From the NCBI GenBank assembly GCA_001298545.1, contig LJCX01000018.1:1-64000 (forward strand): DNA of 64,000 nt, given 5' to 3'. The notes under the pieces were generated by a model. It made no database searches, was not told where the DNA came from, and was given only the letters and a program-made list of their open reading frames with translations. Position numbers and translations under genes: made by a program. This DNA is from Actinobacteria bacterium OV320 (GTDB taxonomy: Bacteria; Actinomycetota; Actinomycetes; Streptomycetales; Streptomycetaceae). Below are positions 25,849-33,874 of the stretch, piece after piece (positions within the stretch are counted from its first letter, which is position 1; every line of letters starts with the position of its first letter).

Positions 25849-27003
25849 ATGAGCGTCCAGCGGTACAGCGCGCCGTCGGTACGGCAGTTGGCGGCGGCGG
25901 TGGAACGGGTCGCCCCGCGGGATCCGGCGACGTGGGACGGGCGGGAGAAGGCTCCGGGTGCGGGCGGGATCCCGGTGCAGGTGTCGGAGGGGAGGGCGCG
26001 GCAGCTGTGGATGGTGGTCGGCATGTACGCCCGGGCGGTGGGCCGGGAGGAGATGCCGAAGCGGTCGTCGCGGGAGGTCGCCCAGTTGTTCACGCCGCCT
26101 GCGGTGCGCGCGTTCTGGGGGCTCGCGGTGGCGGGGGAGCTCAGGCATTGGGAGAAGGATGCGGGGAAGCCGTTGCCGGTGGCGACGCTGCGGACGGTGC
26201 GGGACTGCCTGAAGATCCTGGCCGCGGTGGCGGTGCCGGGGCGGCGGGTGAAGCTGCCGGTGGTGGAGGATGCGGAGCTGAAGCCGACGGTGGATCCCCG
26301 GCAGTTGACGGCCGTGTACCGGGAGCTCGTCGACCTGGCCGGTGAGGGACCGCTGGAGTTGGACGGGCGGGCGATTCGGGCGCAGGAGCGGGCCCGGCTG
26401 CTGGCGATGGTGTCGGTGGTGCTGGATACGGGGGCGCGTGTGGGGGAGTTGGAGCGGATGAACGTCGACGACCTCGCGCCGGGCCTGGGCGAGGTGCGGG
26501 TGACGCGGCGGCCGCAGCATTCGGACCGGGGGTTCGAGGAGGTCGCGTACCGGCTCGGTGTGGCGCAGTCGACGGTGTCGAAGGTGATGGCGGGTGAGAC
26601 GCAGCGGGCGTCGCATCAGCTGGTGCACGACATCCGCAGGGAGATGGAAGCGTTCCGGGCAGAGGGGCCGCGGGTGGAACGCTACGCGCTGTCGGAGGCG
26701 TCGCGGGTGGCGGTGGGCCGGTGGCTGGACGTCCGGGACGGCCTGGTGGCCGGCATCGAGGGCGGCAAGAGCGCCTTGTGGGTGACGGTGTTGCAGTCGA
26801 AGGCTGGCCCGCCGGGGATCCGGATCCGCGCGCAGGGGTTGGGGCAGTCGTACGGGCGGGGGGTGAACGTCCTGAACTGGTTGATGGCGGGCCGGCCGGG
26901 TTGGGAGCCGCTGCCGGTACGGATGGAGCAGCTACGGCGGGCCGTGGACCCGGTTCCGTTGGAGGACGAGGAAGGGGCGCCCGTGGATACAGGGTGCCGG
27001 TAA
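25849..27003 (+). CDS. Recombinase-like protein with internal helix-turn-helix
   Basis: This 384-residue protein contains a tyrosine-recombinase box I-like segment (LLAMVSVVLDTGARVGELERM with Arg197) after a helical SAM-like N-terminal region. No HxxR or catalytic Tyr follows. Instead residues ~229-250 form a LacI-type HTH (FEEVAYRLGVAQSTVSKVMA), followed by a helical C-terminus. So it may bind DNA rather than cut it. Its codons end mostly in G, unlike the C-ending codons of neighbours, suggesting separate origin. It starts 19 bases after the integrase gene. What it does is unknown. Confidence 0.6.
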   Translation: MSVQRYSAPSVRQLAAAVERVAPRDPATWDGREKAPGAGGIPVQVSEGRARQLWMVVGMYARAVGREEMPKRSSREVAQLFTPPAVRAFWGLAVAGELRHWEKDAGKPLPVATLRTVRDCLKILAAVAVPGRRVKLPVVEDAELKPTVDPRQLTAVYRELVDLAGEGPLELDGRAIRAQERARLLAMVSVVLDTGARVGELERMNVDDLAPGLGEVRVTRRPQHSDRGFEEVAYRLGVAQSTVSKVMAGETQRASHQLVHDIRREMEAFRAEGPRVERYALSEASRVAVGRWLDVRDGLVAGIEGGKSALWVTVLQSKAGPPGIRIRAQGLGQSYGRGVNVLNWLMAGRPGWEPLPVRMEQLRRAVDPVPLEDEEGAPVDTGCR

Positions 27004-27042
27004 GAATGCTGTCATGAGCCGCAAACGACAGGGAGGACACCG

Positions 27043-27627
27043 ATGACGATCTACCAGACCCCGGCTGAGCCCGGGAAAATCCGGCCTTACGCACCACTTG
27101 ACCCGCAGGCACTGCACGGCCTCGCACAACACGCCATGGACGTGTTGATGCCTGCGGCTATCGGGCCCGAGCGCGAGCCCCTGGGTGAGGCCGGCGCTCA
27201 GCTCGCCATCGCGCTGTCCGCGTTCGCCAGGTTGGTGGAGGCCAACGCCGACGACCAGCTCGCCGACGGCGAGGACGTCGTGGAGCGGCTCCGCCGGGCC
27301 TCGCTCCATGTACACGAGCACATGGCCGCTGCGGTGCCGTCACAAGACCTCGACTCCCGGAACGTCGACGTGATCGAGAGCTGCCTGGAAGAGGGGCTGC
27401 CGGTGATTGGGTCGATGACGGCGGTGCTGTTGCTTGCTGGCGGTCAGACGGCCACGGTCCGGCTGACGAAGGAAACCGCGCACCAGGAGGTCGAGCTGAC
27501 CGACGGTCGGACGGCCCGGCTCCCCGCTGCCGATCACCTGATCGTCCGCGACGGGCTGCACGAACTGGCGCGGCTGCTCGCCCCTCTGACTCGGGAGGCC
27601 GGTACGGGCGGGGAGCAGCGTGGTTGA
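27043..27627 (+). CDS. Hypothetical protein
   Basis: This 194-residue protein starts at ATG behind GGGAGGACACC. The first 110 residues are helical (LHGLAQHAMDVLMPAAIG); the rest includes a hydrophobic stretch (IGSMTAVLLLAGGQTATV) too short and mixed to be clearly a membrane helix. It ends the rightward run that begins at 22250; a bidirectional-looking terminator follows at 27691. Family not recognised. Confidence 0.6.
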   Translation: MTIYQTPAEPGKIRPYAPLDPQALHGLAQHAMDVLMPAAIGPEREPLGEAGAQLAIALSAFARLVEANADDQLADGEDVVERLRRASLHVHEHMAAAVPSQDLDSRNVDVIESCLEEGLPVIGSMTAVLLLAGGQTATVRLTKETAHQEVELTDGRTARLPAADHLIVRDGLHELARLLAPLTREAGTGGEQRG

Positions 27628-27690
27628 ACTGAGGGTAGACCGGTGGTGAGTTGATCGGATACTCTTCGCGTGCGTAATCAGAGTGCGTGC

Positions 27691-27721
27691 AGGCCACCAA
27701 CCCAGTTCGGGTCGGTGGCCT
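27691..27721. terminator. Terminator hairpin, repeat copy 1
   Basis: AGGCCACC (27691-27698) pairs with GGTGGCCT (27714-27721), with an inner ACCC/GGGT stem. It lies between the convergent ends of the genes at 27627 (+) and 27736 (-). A related hairpin with the same outer arms is at 28230-28260, and the 30 bases to the left of each copy are also alike. Confidence 0.75.
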
Positions 27722-27735
27722 TCTTCGTATCAGGA

Positions 27736-28149
27736 TCAGAAGTTGGGGTCGTTCCGCGGGCAGCCTTCCCGGTGCTTCGGGATCCGACAGTCGAATGCCG
27801 GAGCCGCGCACTGCGGGCACTCGTCCAGCCTCTCCTCGGACTGAGTGGGCCGGTTGGCGTCCACCTGCTCGCGAACCCAGGCGGGCCACTCTTCCGGCGT
27901 CTCCAGGTAGTCGGGGTGGACGAAGGCGGCCTTGTCCTCCTCGTCGTCCAGGATGTAGCTGATGCTGGTGACGGTGGTGGTGGGGTCGGTGCCGGGCTTC
28001 GTGGTCGTCTCGTAGCTCAGGGCGAGTTCGGTGACCGGCACGATCCGCGGGTAGTCGGGGTGGTTGCCGAGGTCGATGGTGACCGGGTCGTCCATGCGGA
28101 GGCGCACAGAGTGGGTGCTGCTCTGGTGGATGACGGTTGTGGCTGTCAT
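27736..28149 (-). CDS. Hypothetical protein flanked by repeated hairpins
   Basis: This 137-residue protein reads leftward from ATG 28149 behind GGAGGAACACC. It is beta-rich in its first half (STHSVRLRMDDPVTIDLG), acidic in the middle, and ends with CPQCAAPAFDCRIPKHREGCP, a probable zinc-binding cluster. It is alone between two related hairpins, as if it were a separate cassette. Unknown function. Confidence 0.6.
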   Translation of the reverse strand: MTATTVIHQSSTHSVRLRMDDPVTIDLGNHPDYPRIVPVTELALSYETTTKPGTDPTTTVTSISYILDDEEDKAAFVHPDYLETPEEWPAWVREQVDANRPTQSEERLDECPQCAAPAFDCRIPKHREGCPRNDPNF

Positions 28150-28229
28150 GTGGTGTTCCTCCGGTGAACGAGTCTGGTGTGTTGCCGTGAGATTTTGCTA
28201 CGCTGCGCGTGCGCGATCACTGACTTTCG

Positions 28230-28260
28230 AGGCCACCAACCCAATACGGGCCGGTGGCCT
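28230..28260. terminator. Terminator hairpin, repeat copy 2
   Basis: AGGCCACC (28230-28237) and GGTGGCCT (28253-28260) form an 8-bp stem with an inner CCC/GGG. It lies 15 bases beyond the stop of the leftward phosphatase gene and should terminate that unit. It is related to the hairpin at 27691. Confidence 0.7.
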
Positions 28261-28275
28261 TCGTCGTACCTGGGG

Positions 28276-29025
28276 TCAGTGGGTGGGGCGGATGTCGGTG
28301 ATGAGGACGGTGGCGTTGTCGGCATACGGACGGGCGGCTTCGCGGGCTATGTGGACAGCGGTGTCCACGAAACCGCGGGCCGTCGTGCCAGGGGTGCCGA
28401 TGAGGTAGGTGGCGATGTCGTGGCCGCCGTCTTCGTAGGGCTCGTAGGCGCCATCGGAGGCGAGGAGGAGGCGGTAGTCATCGGCGTCCCGGGTGACGGC
28501 TTCGATGGCCGGGTGGCCGTACTGGTTCTTGTTCTCCTGGTCGGTCTCGATGGCGCCGAGGCAGGAGGTGATGATGTTGCGGTTCCCGCCGGGCCTTCCG
28601 TCCCGCGGCGGGAAGATGCGCCGCATGTTGTGATCGTCGGTCAGCCGCTGAACGGTACCGCGGACGAAGATGTAGGCGCGGGCGTCACCACACCAGGCGA
28701 CGGTCAGGGGTTGGCCCGGGGCGGTGACGGCAACGACAGCGCACGCGGCGGCAAGGTAGCGGCGCGCCCACGGGTCGTGGCGGTCGGGTTCTGCGGCGTA
28801 CCGCTCGTACACGGTGCGCAGGCCGGCCTCGGCGTCACCGTGGCGGGCCGCGGTACGGGCGAGGCGTCGGGCAGCGTCGCGGGTCCAGTCGCGGATGGCG
28901 TCCGTACTGCCGATTCCATCGAGGAGAACGTAGGCGCGGGCCCCGGTGGGGGTGGTGGAGACGGCGGTGACGTCGCACTGGTGGGAGCGGTCGCCGATGA
29001 GCTGGGCGGTGGCGTAGGCGCGCAT
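28276..29025 (-). CDS. PP2C-type Ser/Thr phosphatase
   Basis: This 249-residue protein has the ordered motifs of the PPM/PP2C metal-dependent phosphatases: LLDGIGS (DGxG, metal site) near residue 40, AWCGDARAYIF then LTDDHN in the middle, LLLASDGAYE, and ADNATVLI near the end. It is a cytoplasmic single-domain form. The ATG at 29025 is chosen because GAGGAG lies eight bases upstream; another ATG at 29040 overlaps the previous stop. It is the second gene of a leftward pair. It could act on host or phage phosphoproteins; the target is unknown. Confidence 0.8.
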   Translation of the reverse strand: MRAYATAQLIGDRSHQCDVTAVSTTPTGARAYVLLDGIGSTDAIRDWTRDAARRLARTAARHGDAEAGLRTVYERYAAEPDRHDPWARRYLAAACAVVAVTAPGQPLTVAWCGDARAYIFVRGTVQRLTDDHNMRRIFPPRDGRPGGNRNIITSCLGAIETDQENKNQYGHPAIEAVTRDADDYRLLLASDGAYEPYEDGGHDIATYLIGTPGTTARGFVDTAVHIAREAARPYADNATVLITDIRPTH

Positions 29026-29036
29026 CGTGGATCTCC

Positions 29037-29537
29037 TCATGCGGCGAGGTCGGTGTCGGTCTGGGTCAGCTTGCGGCGGGGGCGGTAGTCGGCGTCGTCG
29101 CTGTCGCGCTCCAGCTCGAACCAGATGAGGGCGGTCTCGTCGTGGTTGGGGGCGGTCGGGGTGGGCTGGTAGGTGGTGTTGGCGGGGCGGGTGAGGACGT
29201 AGCCCATGCGGTGGACCGTGTAGCTGAGGATGCCCGACAGCGCGAATTCGCGTGCGGCCGTCATGCCCTGGGTGTCCTCGCCGGCGGCGGCCTTCTGGTC
29301 GATCTCGGCGGCGCGCAGGCGGCACATGGCGAGGATGTAGATGTCGCCGCCGGTAACCTCGCCGGTCTTGGAGATCTTTACGGCGCTGGTGCGGAGATCG
29401 CTGATCTCAATCGTCCGTACCTTGGGCTCGGCCTCGCCGGGCTTGAGGTAGGTGATGGTGACGGCGTGCTGGCGGTCCAGGGCCCGATACAGGTCGGCGA
29501 GGGTCTTGGTGCGGCTCTGGTTCCGGGTGAGCTTCAT
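29037..29537 (-). CDS. WYL-domain-like protein
   Basis: This 166-residue protein starts at ATG 29537 behind GAGGGGACACC. Residues ~18-75 (LDRQHAVTITYLKPGEAEPK, then RTIEISDLR and GDIYILAMCRLRAAE) follow the WYL-domain course: a Tyr in an early strand, an R-x-I-E-I strand, and YxLAxCRLR. WYL domains sense ligands, often nucleotides, in regulators of phage and defence genes. No DNA-binding domain is attached. It shares a leftward promoter (29569-29597) with the phosphatase gene. Confidence 0.55.
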   Translation of the reverse strand: MKLTRNQSRTKTLADLYRALDRQHAVTITYLKPGEAEPKVRTIEISDLRTSAVKISKTGEVTGGDIYILAMCRLRAAEIDQKAAAGEDTQGMTAAREFALSGILSYTVHRMGYVLTRPANTTYQPTPTAPNHDETALIWFELERDSDDADYRPRRKLTQTDTDLAA

Positions 29538-29568
29538 GGTGGTGTCCCCTCGCTGTGGTGTTGAGAGA

Positions 29569-29597
29569 ACACTATCCATACTCCATTGCGCACGCAA
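29569..29597 (-). promoter_or_regulatory. Leftward promoter, shared-spacer class
   Basis: Reading leftward, TTGCGT (29597-29592), a 17-base spacer containing ATGGAGTATGG, and TAGTGT (29574-29569). The start of transcription would be about 25 bases before the ATG at 29537. The spacer matches the promoters at 44750 and 51512. Confidence 0.75.
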
Positions 29598-29615
29598 GGG
29601 GTTTACGCGTACTGT
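29586..29615 (+). promoter_or_regulatory. Rightward promoter candidate
   Basis: TTGCGC (29586-29591), 18-base spacer, TACTGT (29610-29615). It overlaps the -35 region of the leftward promoter in a divergent pair, and would drive the recombination and methylation genes from 29748. It does not share the ATGGARTATGG spacer, so support is weaker. Confidence 0.55.
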
Positions 29616-29747
29616 GGTGGCAACGCCCCCCGCACGCCACCACCATGGCGGGCGCAATCAGATATGGAGGACACTGGGTTGGCTACTGCCCCCACGCACC
29701 CGCCGAACCGGTCCACAGGCGGCGGGAGCCCGCCGAAAGGACCGCGC

Positions 29748-30293
29748 ATGCCGCGCAGCCGCCGACTCGCCCCCGACGTCGTCCGCGCCCGCCTCACCGT
29801 CCTCGCAGACCGCCTCCACGCCACCGGCGCACAGGACAAGGACCTTGCCGAAGCCGTCGACGCGATCCTCGCCCCCCGCGGCTGGGAACTCCTGCGCAAG
29901 CCGGAGAAGGCCACCGCAGCCGACCGCAACATGGCCATCTCCATGAACAAGGCCGTCAAGGACGCCATCTACGCCTCCGCGGAGGCGGCCGGCGAGAACC
30001 TGGCCCGGGTGGTGGAGGAGGGCTGGCGGCAGTTCATCGTCGGCGAGTTCGTGCCCGCGAAGCCGCTGCGCTCCGTGCGCGGGTCGGAGACGGTGAAGGA
30101 GAACCTGAACATCCGCCCGTCGGACGAGCTTCGCGAGCAGGTCCAGGCGCTGTGCCCGGACCGGTCGAAGGAGCTGGGCTGGAACGTGACGCCGGGCCTG
30201 GTGGCCGCGTCGTGGCTGTACGAGGAGTACGGCATCACCGATGACGACCAGCGCGGCGTGACCGCCCCGGGCGACAGCACCGTCCCCGAGTAG
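29748..30293 (+). CDS. Hypothetical protein heading the recombination operon
   Basis: This 181-residue protein starts at ATG 29748 behind AAAGGA. It is helical, with MPRSRRLAPDVVRARLTVLA at the start, a middle stretch NMAISMNKAVKDAIYASAEA, and a second similar segment NIRPSDELREQVQALCPDR, suggesting two related helical units. The pattern recalls ribbon-helix-helix-like phage proteins in that each half has a short N-terminal strand-like run before two helices. Unknown function. Confidence 0.6.
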   Translation: MPRSRRLAPDVVRARLTVLADRLHATGAQDKDLAEAVDAILAPRGWELLRKPEKATAADRNMAISMNKAVKDAIYASAEAAGENLARVVEEGWRQFIVGEFVPAKPLRSVRGSETVKENLNIRPSDELREQVQALCPDRSKELGWNVTPGLVAASWLYEEYGITDDDQRGVTAPGDSTVPE

Positions 30294-30375
30294 CCCCCGG
30301 CGGGCGGGGCGGGCCTGGACGCCGACAACCAGGCCGGCCCCGCCCCCGATCGCACAACCCCATAGGAGACCTCAC

Positions 30376-31311
30376 GTGGCATCCGCCATCGAGGCCCCCG
30401 CCACCATCCAGGCGGAGGGCCCCACCCAGCACACCCAAAACCAGGCTCTGGAAGAGCTGGTGACCCGCCTGGAACGCCTCCTGGAGAAGGAGGCCACCAC
30501 ATCGGGCACGTACGGATACACGCGGGCCGAGCAGTTGGAGGCCCTGCACAAACTGCGCGAGCCGTTCCCGACCAGCGAGATCCGGCACCGGCCGCAGCCC
30601 TGGTGCAAGCGGTGCTCGGAGACGCAGGGCTGGCCGAAGGTCTGTGGCGACCACCGGCTGGTGAAGTGCCCGAACTGCAACGGCCAGAAGATCACGGACG
30701 CGCACATCTGCCTGAAGTTCATCGGGCACGCGGAGGCCACGAACCGGCTGCTGAACGTAGACCCGTTCTGGGGCTGGGAGCCGATGGCGCTGGACCAGGC
30801 GGGTCTTCCCCAGTACGACGGGAACCGCGGCATGTGGATCCGGATGACGGTGTGCGGGATGACCCGGATCGGCTACGGCGACGCGACCGGGAAGAACGGC
30901 GCGAACGCCGTCAAGGAGATCATCGGCGACGCGATCCGCAACGCTGGCATGCGGTTCGGAATGGCGCTCGACCTGTGGACTTCCTCCGAACTGGAGATCA
31001 TTGAGTCCGGCGGTGCGTCGCTGGAAGACGAAGGGAAGGCTCCGGGGCAGCAGCCGGGGGCTTCTCAGAATCCGCCCGCTGCCGCTGATCAGAGCGCCGA
31101 CGTGGACGCCTTCCAGAAGCGGGTCAGCAACGGCTGGAACCACTTGGGCGCGACCGAGATGGCGCTGGCCGAGGCGGAGAAGAAGGGCATCAACCCCGTC
31201 GTTCCGTTCGAGGGGGACCACCTGCACATCCAGGACGTGCTGAAGATCCGCATCAAGGCACTGAAGGAGAAGGCCGCGCAGGGCGGCGCCACGGAGAGGA
31301 CGGCGGCCTGA
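30376..31311 (+). CDS. Single-strand annealing protein (Rad52/Sak-like)
   Basis: This 311-residue protein starts at GTG behind TAGGAGACC. Residues ~65-105 hold a CxxC...CxxC zinc-ribbon-like pair (CKRCSETQG, CPNCNGQK). Residues ~115-210 have the core of Rad52-type annealing proteins: RLLNVDPFWGWEPMAL, then MTVCGMTRIGYGDATG and AVKEIIGDAIRNAGMRFGMA, ending in LDLW. Such proteins pair complementary ssDNA during phage recombination. RusA and SSB elsewhere in the window suit the same pathway. The C-terminal ~70 residues are a low-complexity linker and helix that may bind SSB or a nuclease. Confidence 0.75.
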   Translation: MASAIEAPATIQAEGPTQHTQNQALEELVTRLERLLEKEATTSGTYGYTRAEQLEALHKLREPFPTSEIRHRPQPWCKRCSETQGWPKVCGDHRLVKCPNCNGQKITDAHICLKFIGHAEATNRLLNVDPFWGWEPMALDQAGLPQYDGNRGMWIRMTVCGMTRIGYGDATGKNGANAVKEIIGDAIRNAGMRFGMALDLWTSSELEIIESGGASLEDEGKAPGQQPGASQNPPAAADQSADVDAFQKRVSNGWNHLGATEMALAEAEKKGINPVVPFEGDHLHIQDVLKIRIKALKEKAAQGGATERTAA

Positions 31312-33116
31312 TGTACCGCAACGACGACAACGCGCTGACCGTCATGGACTGGTTCTGCGGGGCCGGTGGTAGCTCGCAGGGCATGCACTCCATTCCGGGT
31401 GTCCGGATGGAGCGGGCCGCGAACCACTGGGAGCGGGCGATCGAGTCGCACGCCGCGAACTTTCCCACCGTCGACCACTACCGCGGCGACATCCGCGAGG
31501 CGCCGGTGGAGAAGTGGCCGGTCACCGACATTTTCTGGGCATCGCCGGAGTGCCCACAGTGGTCCAACGCCCGCGGCAAGAAGCGCGACTTCGACGCCTC
31601 CCTCCAGGGCGACCTCTTCGACGGCTTCGGACCGTCCGAGGAAGTCGAACGCTCGCGCGCGCTGATGGAGGAGGTGCCGCTCTACCTCCGCGGAGTCCAG
31701 CAGCGGGGCGGCCTTGTGAAGGCCGGCGTGGTTGAGAACGTCGTCGACGTCCGCGCCTGGGACCAGTGGGACCGGTGGGTCGGTGAGCTCCACAAACTCG
31801 GCTACAAGACCCGGGTCATAGACCTGAACTCGATGCACGCCGATCCGCGCACCGTGCACAAGGCGCCGCAGAGCAGGGACCGCCTGTACGTCGCCTACTG
31901 GCACGCCTCCCTGGGCCGGACCCCGGACTGGGACAAGTGGCTGCGGCCGCGCGCCTGGTGCTCGGGCTGCGATGCCTGGGTGCAGGCCGTGCAGCGCTTC
32001 AAGCAGCCCGGACGCGACATGGGCCGCTACCGGCAGCAGTACGTCTACCGCTGCCCGAACGTGGCCTGCCGCAACCAGGTCGTCGAACCGGAGACCCTGC
32101 CCGCCGCCGTCGCCATCGACTGGACCCTGCCCGGACAGCGCATCGGTGACCGCACCAAGCCGCTCGCCGACAAGACGCTGGCGCGGATCCAGGCCGGCCT
32201 CGACAAGTTTGCCCGGCCCATCACCCTCGAAGCTGCGGGCAACACCTTCGAACGGCGCCCCGGCGTCCGCACCTGGCCCGTCGACGCACCCCTCACCACC
32301 CAGACGACCACACCCACCAAGGCCGTCGCCTACGAGCCGTTCATGGTCCCGGCGGGAGGTACCTGGCGCAACGACCCGTCCAGCGTGCTGGACCCGATGG
32401 CCTGCCGGACCACCCGCGAGAACGACGGCCTCGCCATCCCGCCCCTGCTGATCCCCGTGGAGGGCCGCGATGGGAAGGAGCCCGCGTCCGCGAACAACCC
32501 GCTGCGCACCCAGACCGCCCGGAACGAGACCGGCCTGGCCTGGCTGCCGTTCATGGTCACCATGCGCGGCGGCGGCGACCAGCTCCGCGGGCGCTCCATC
32601 GGCGAGCCTGTCGGTACCGTGTCTGCGAACGGCAACCACCACGGCCTGGTCACTCCGAACCTGCCTGCGTTCGTGATGCGCAACAACGGCAGTACCGGTG
32701 ACGGAGGCGAGCACTGCACCACCGCGGCCGAGTACTTCCGCACCATGACCACGGCCGGCCATCAGTCCCTCGTCTCCTGGGAACACCTCCTCGTCCCCTA
32801 CTACGGCAACGGCACGGCGAAGACCGTCCGTGAGCCGGTCGGCACCCTGTCCACCCGCGACCGGTACGCCCTCGTCCAGGGCGACGTCGACATCGACGAC
32901 GTGCTCTTCCGGATGCTGGAGCCGCACGAGATCGGCCGGGCAATGTCCTTCGCCGACCAGTACATCGTCCTGGGCTCCAAGCGCGAGCGGGTCCGGCAGT
33001 ACGGCAACGCAGTGACCCCGAACTGTGCAGAGGTCATCGTGTGCGCGCTGGTGGAGTCCATCACCGGCGAGGACATCGACCGTCACGCGGAAGCATCGTT
33101 CGCTGCCGCTGCCTGA
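31311..33116 (+). CDS. DNA (cytosine-5) methyltransferase
   Basis: This 601-residue enzyme transfers methyl groups from SAM to cytosine. Motif I is DWFCGAGGSSQGM (residues ~13-25). The nucleophile Cys81 lies in SPECPQWS, differing from the usual PCQ. The ENV motif is GVVENVVDV, motif VIII is QSRDRLYVAYW, and motifs IX-X are at the end (IGRAMSFADQYIVLG, RVRQYGNAVTPNCAEV). A CSGCDAW...CPNVAC zinc-finger-like insertion near residue 220 and a long target-recognition region make it larger than average. No restriction enzyme is nearby, so it is likely an orphan enzyme for anti-restriction or regulation. Confidence 0.9.
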   Translation: MYRNDDNALTVMDWFCGAGGSSQGMHSIPGVRMERAANHWERAIESHAANFPTVDHYRGDIREAPVEKWPVTDIFWASPECPQWSNARGKKRDFDASLQGDLFDGFGPSEEVERSRALMEEVPLYLRGVQQRGGLVKAGVVENVVDVRAWDQWDRWVGELHKLGYKTRVIDLNSMHADPRTVHKAPQSRDRLYVAYWHASLGRTPDWDKWLRPRAWCSGCDAWVQAVQRFKQPGRDMGRYRQQYVYRCPNVACRNQVVEPETLPAAVAIDWTLPGQRIGDRTKPLADKTLARIQAGLDKFARPITLEAAGNTFERRPGVRTWPVDAPLTTQTTTPTKAVAYEPFMVPAGGTWRNDPSSVLDPMACRTTRENDGLAIPPLLIPVEGRDGKEPASANNPLRTQTARNETGLAWLPFMVTMRGGGDQLRGRSIGEPVGTVSANGNHHGLVTPNLPAFVMRNNGSTGDGGEHCTTAAEYFRTMTTAGHQSLVSWEHLLVPYYGNGTAKTVREPVGTLSTRDRYALVQGDVDIDDVLFRMLEPHEIGRAMSFADQYIVLGSKRERVRQYGNAVTPNCAEVIVCALVESITGEDIDRHAEASFAAAA

Positions 33117-33193
33117 ACCACCCCGGCCCGCCACCGTGCGGGCCGGACCCCTTTCCTCACCTTCACCCGGTCGTCGCCGAACGGAGTTCCGTC

Positions 33194-33544
33194 ATGCCCA
33201 CATCCCTGCCCGACTGGACTACCTCGATGGCCGTCGTCCTGCTCTTCGGCGGGTCGGCGTTGTACACGGCCGTGGACTGGTGGTGGGGGCGGTGGCTGCG
33301 GCGCCGTCACGGCCTGCTGTCGCCGCGCCGCCCGAAGGCCTACCGGGACGTGGTGCGGGAGGCGCAGGAACGGCAGGCCCGGTTGGAGGGCTTGGGCCGG
33401 TCGGTGAACGAGGTCCTGGACCCGGCCGCCGACCAGATGGCCCGCCTGTACGACCCCACCACGCTGACTGAGCCTCCGGTGGATCCGTGGGGTGAAGCCC
33501 TCCTCGAGGACGTCGCCCGCCGGCACACCCTGCACCACCGCTGA
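33194..33544 (+). CDS. Small membrane-anchored protein
   Basis: A 116-residue protein with one N-terminal membrane helix (MAVVLLFGGSALYTAVDWWW) and a basic, then acidic, cytoplasmic tail with a short coiled coil (EAQERQARLEGLGRSVNEV). Start ATG follows ACGGAG. It is followed by another small membrane protein gene. Unknown role; possibly superinfection exclusion, but nothing in the sequence proves it. Confidence 0.6.
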   Translation: MPTSLPDWTTSMAVVLLFGGSALYTAVDWWWGRWLRRRHGLLSPRRPKAYRDVVREAQERQARLEGLGRSVNEVLDPAADQMARLYDPTTLTEPPVDPWGEALLEDVARRHTLHHR

Positions 33545-33604
33545 ACCGCAATCCCCCGTCCTGCCCGCATGCGTCTGGCACACCCCTGGTTGGAGGTGAG
33601 CGTC

Positions 33605-33874
33605 GTGCCAGCACCCCCCATCCGCTACCTGGCCGCGCTCGCCGCCACCACCGTGGCAGCAGCCGGCCTCTACCACCTGCACCGCCTGCGGCGCGCTCTC
33701 GATGCGGAGCGCGCCGCAGGCCGTCTCACCAGCAGTCTCCACACCCGCGACATGGACGCCTTCACCCACCGCCTGACGCAGGCGGTCCACGCCCACCACG
33801 CCGTCACCCAGGCCGACCTGGTCCTCACCGAAGCGCTCGCCGCACACCACAACCCGGAAGGGGGAACCCGATGA
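33605..33874 (+). CDS. Small membrane-anchored protein
   Basis: An 89-residue protein from GTG 33605, with GGAGG eight bases upstream; a GTG at 33596 is in frame. One N-terminal membrane helix (YLAALAATTVAAAGLYHLHR) and a long amphipathic helix rich in Ala and His. It overlaps the WhiB-like gene by four bases. Unknown role. Confidence 0.55.
   Translation: MPAPPIRYLAALAATTVAAAGLYHLHRLRRALDAERAAGRLTSSLHTRDMDAFTHRLTQAVHAHHAVTQADLVLTEALAAHHNPEGGTR

Noticed and set aside
27650..27722. Part of the hairpin region looked like a tRNA T-arm (CCAGTTCGGGTC)
   Set aside because: No acceptor or anticodon arms can be drawn; it is better explained as a terminator stem repeated at 28230.
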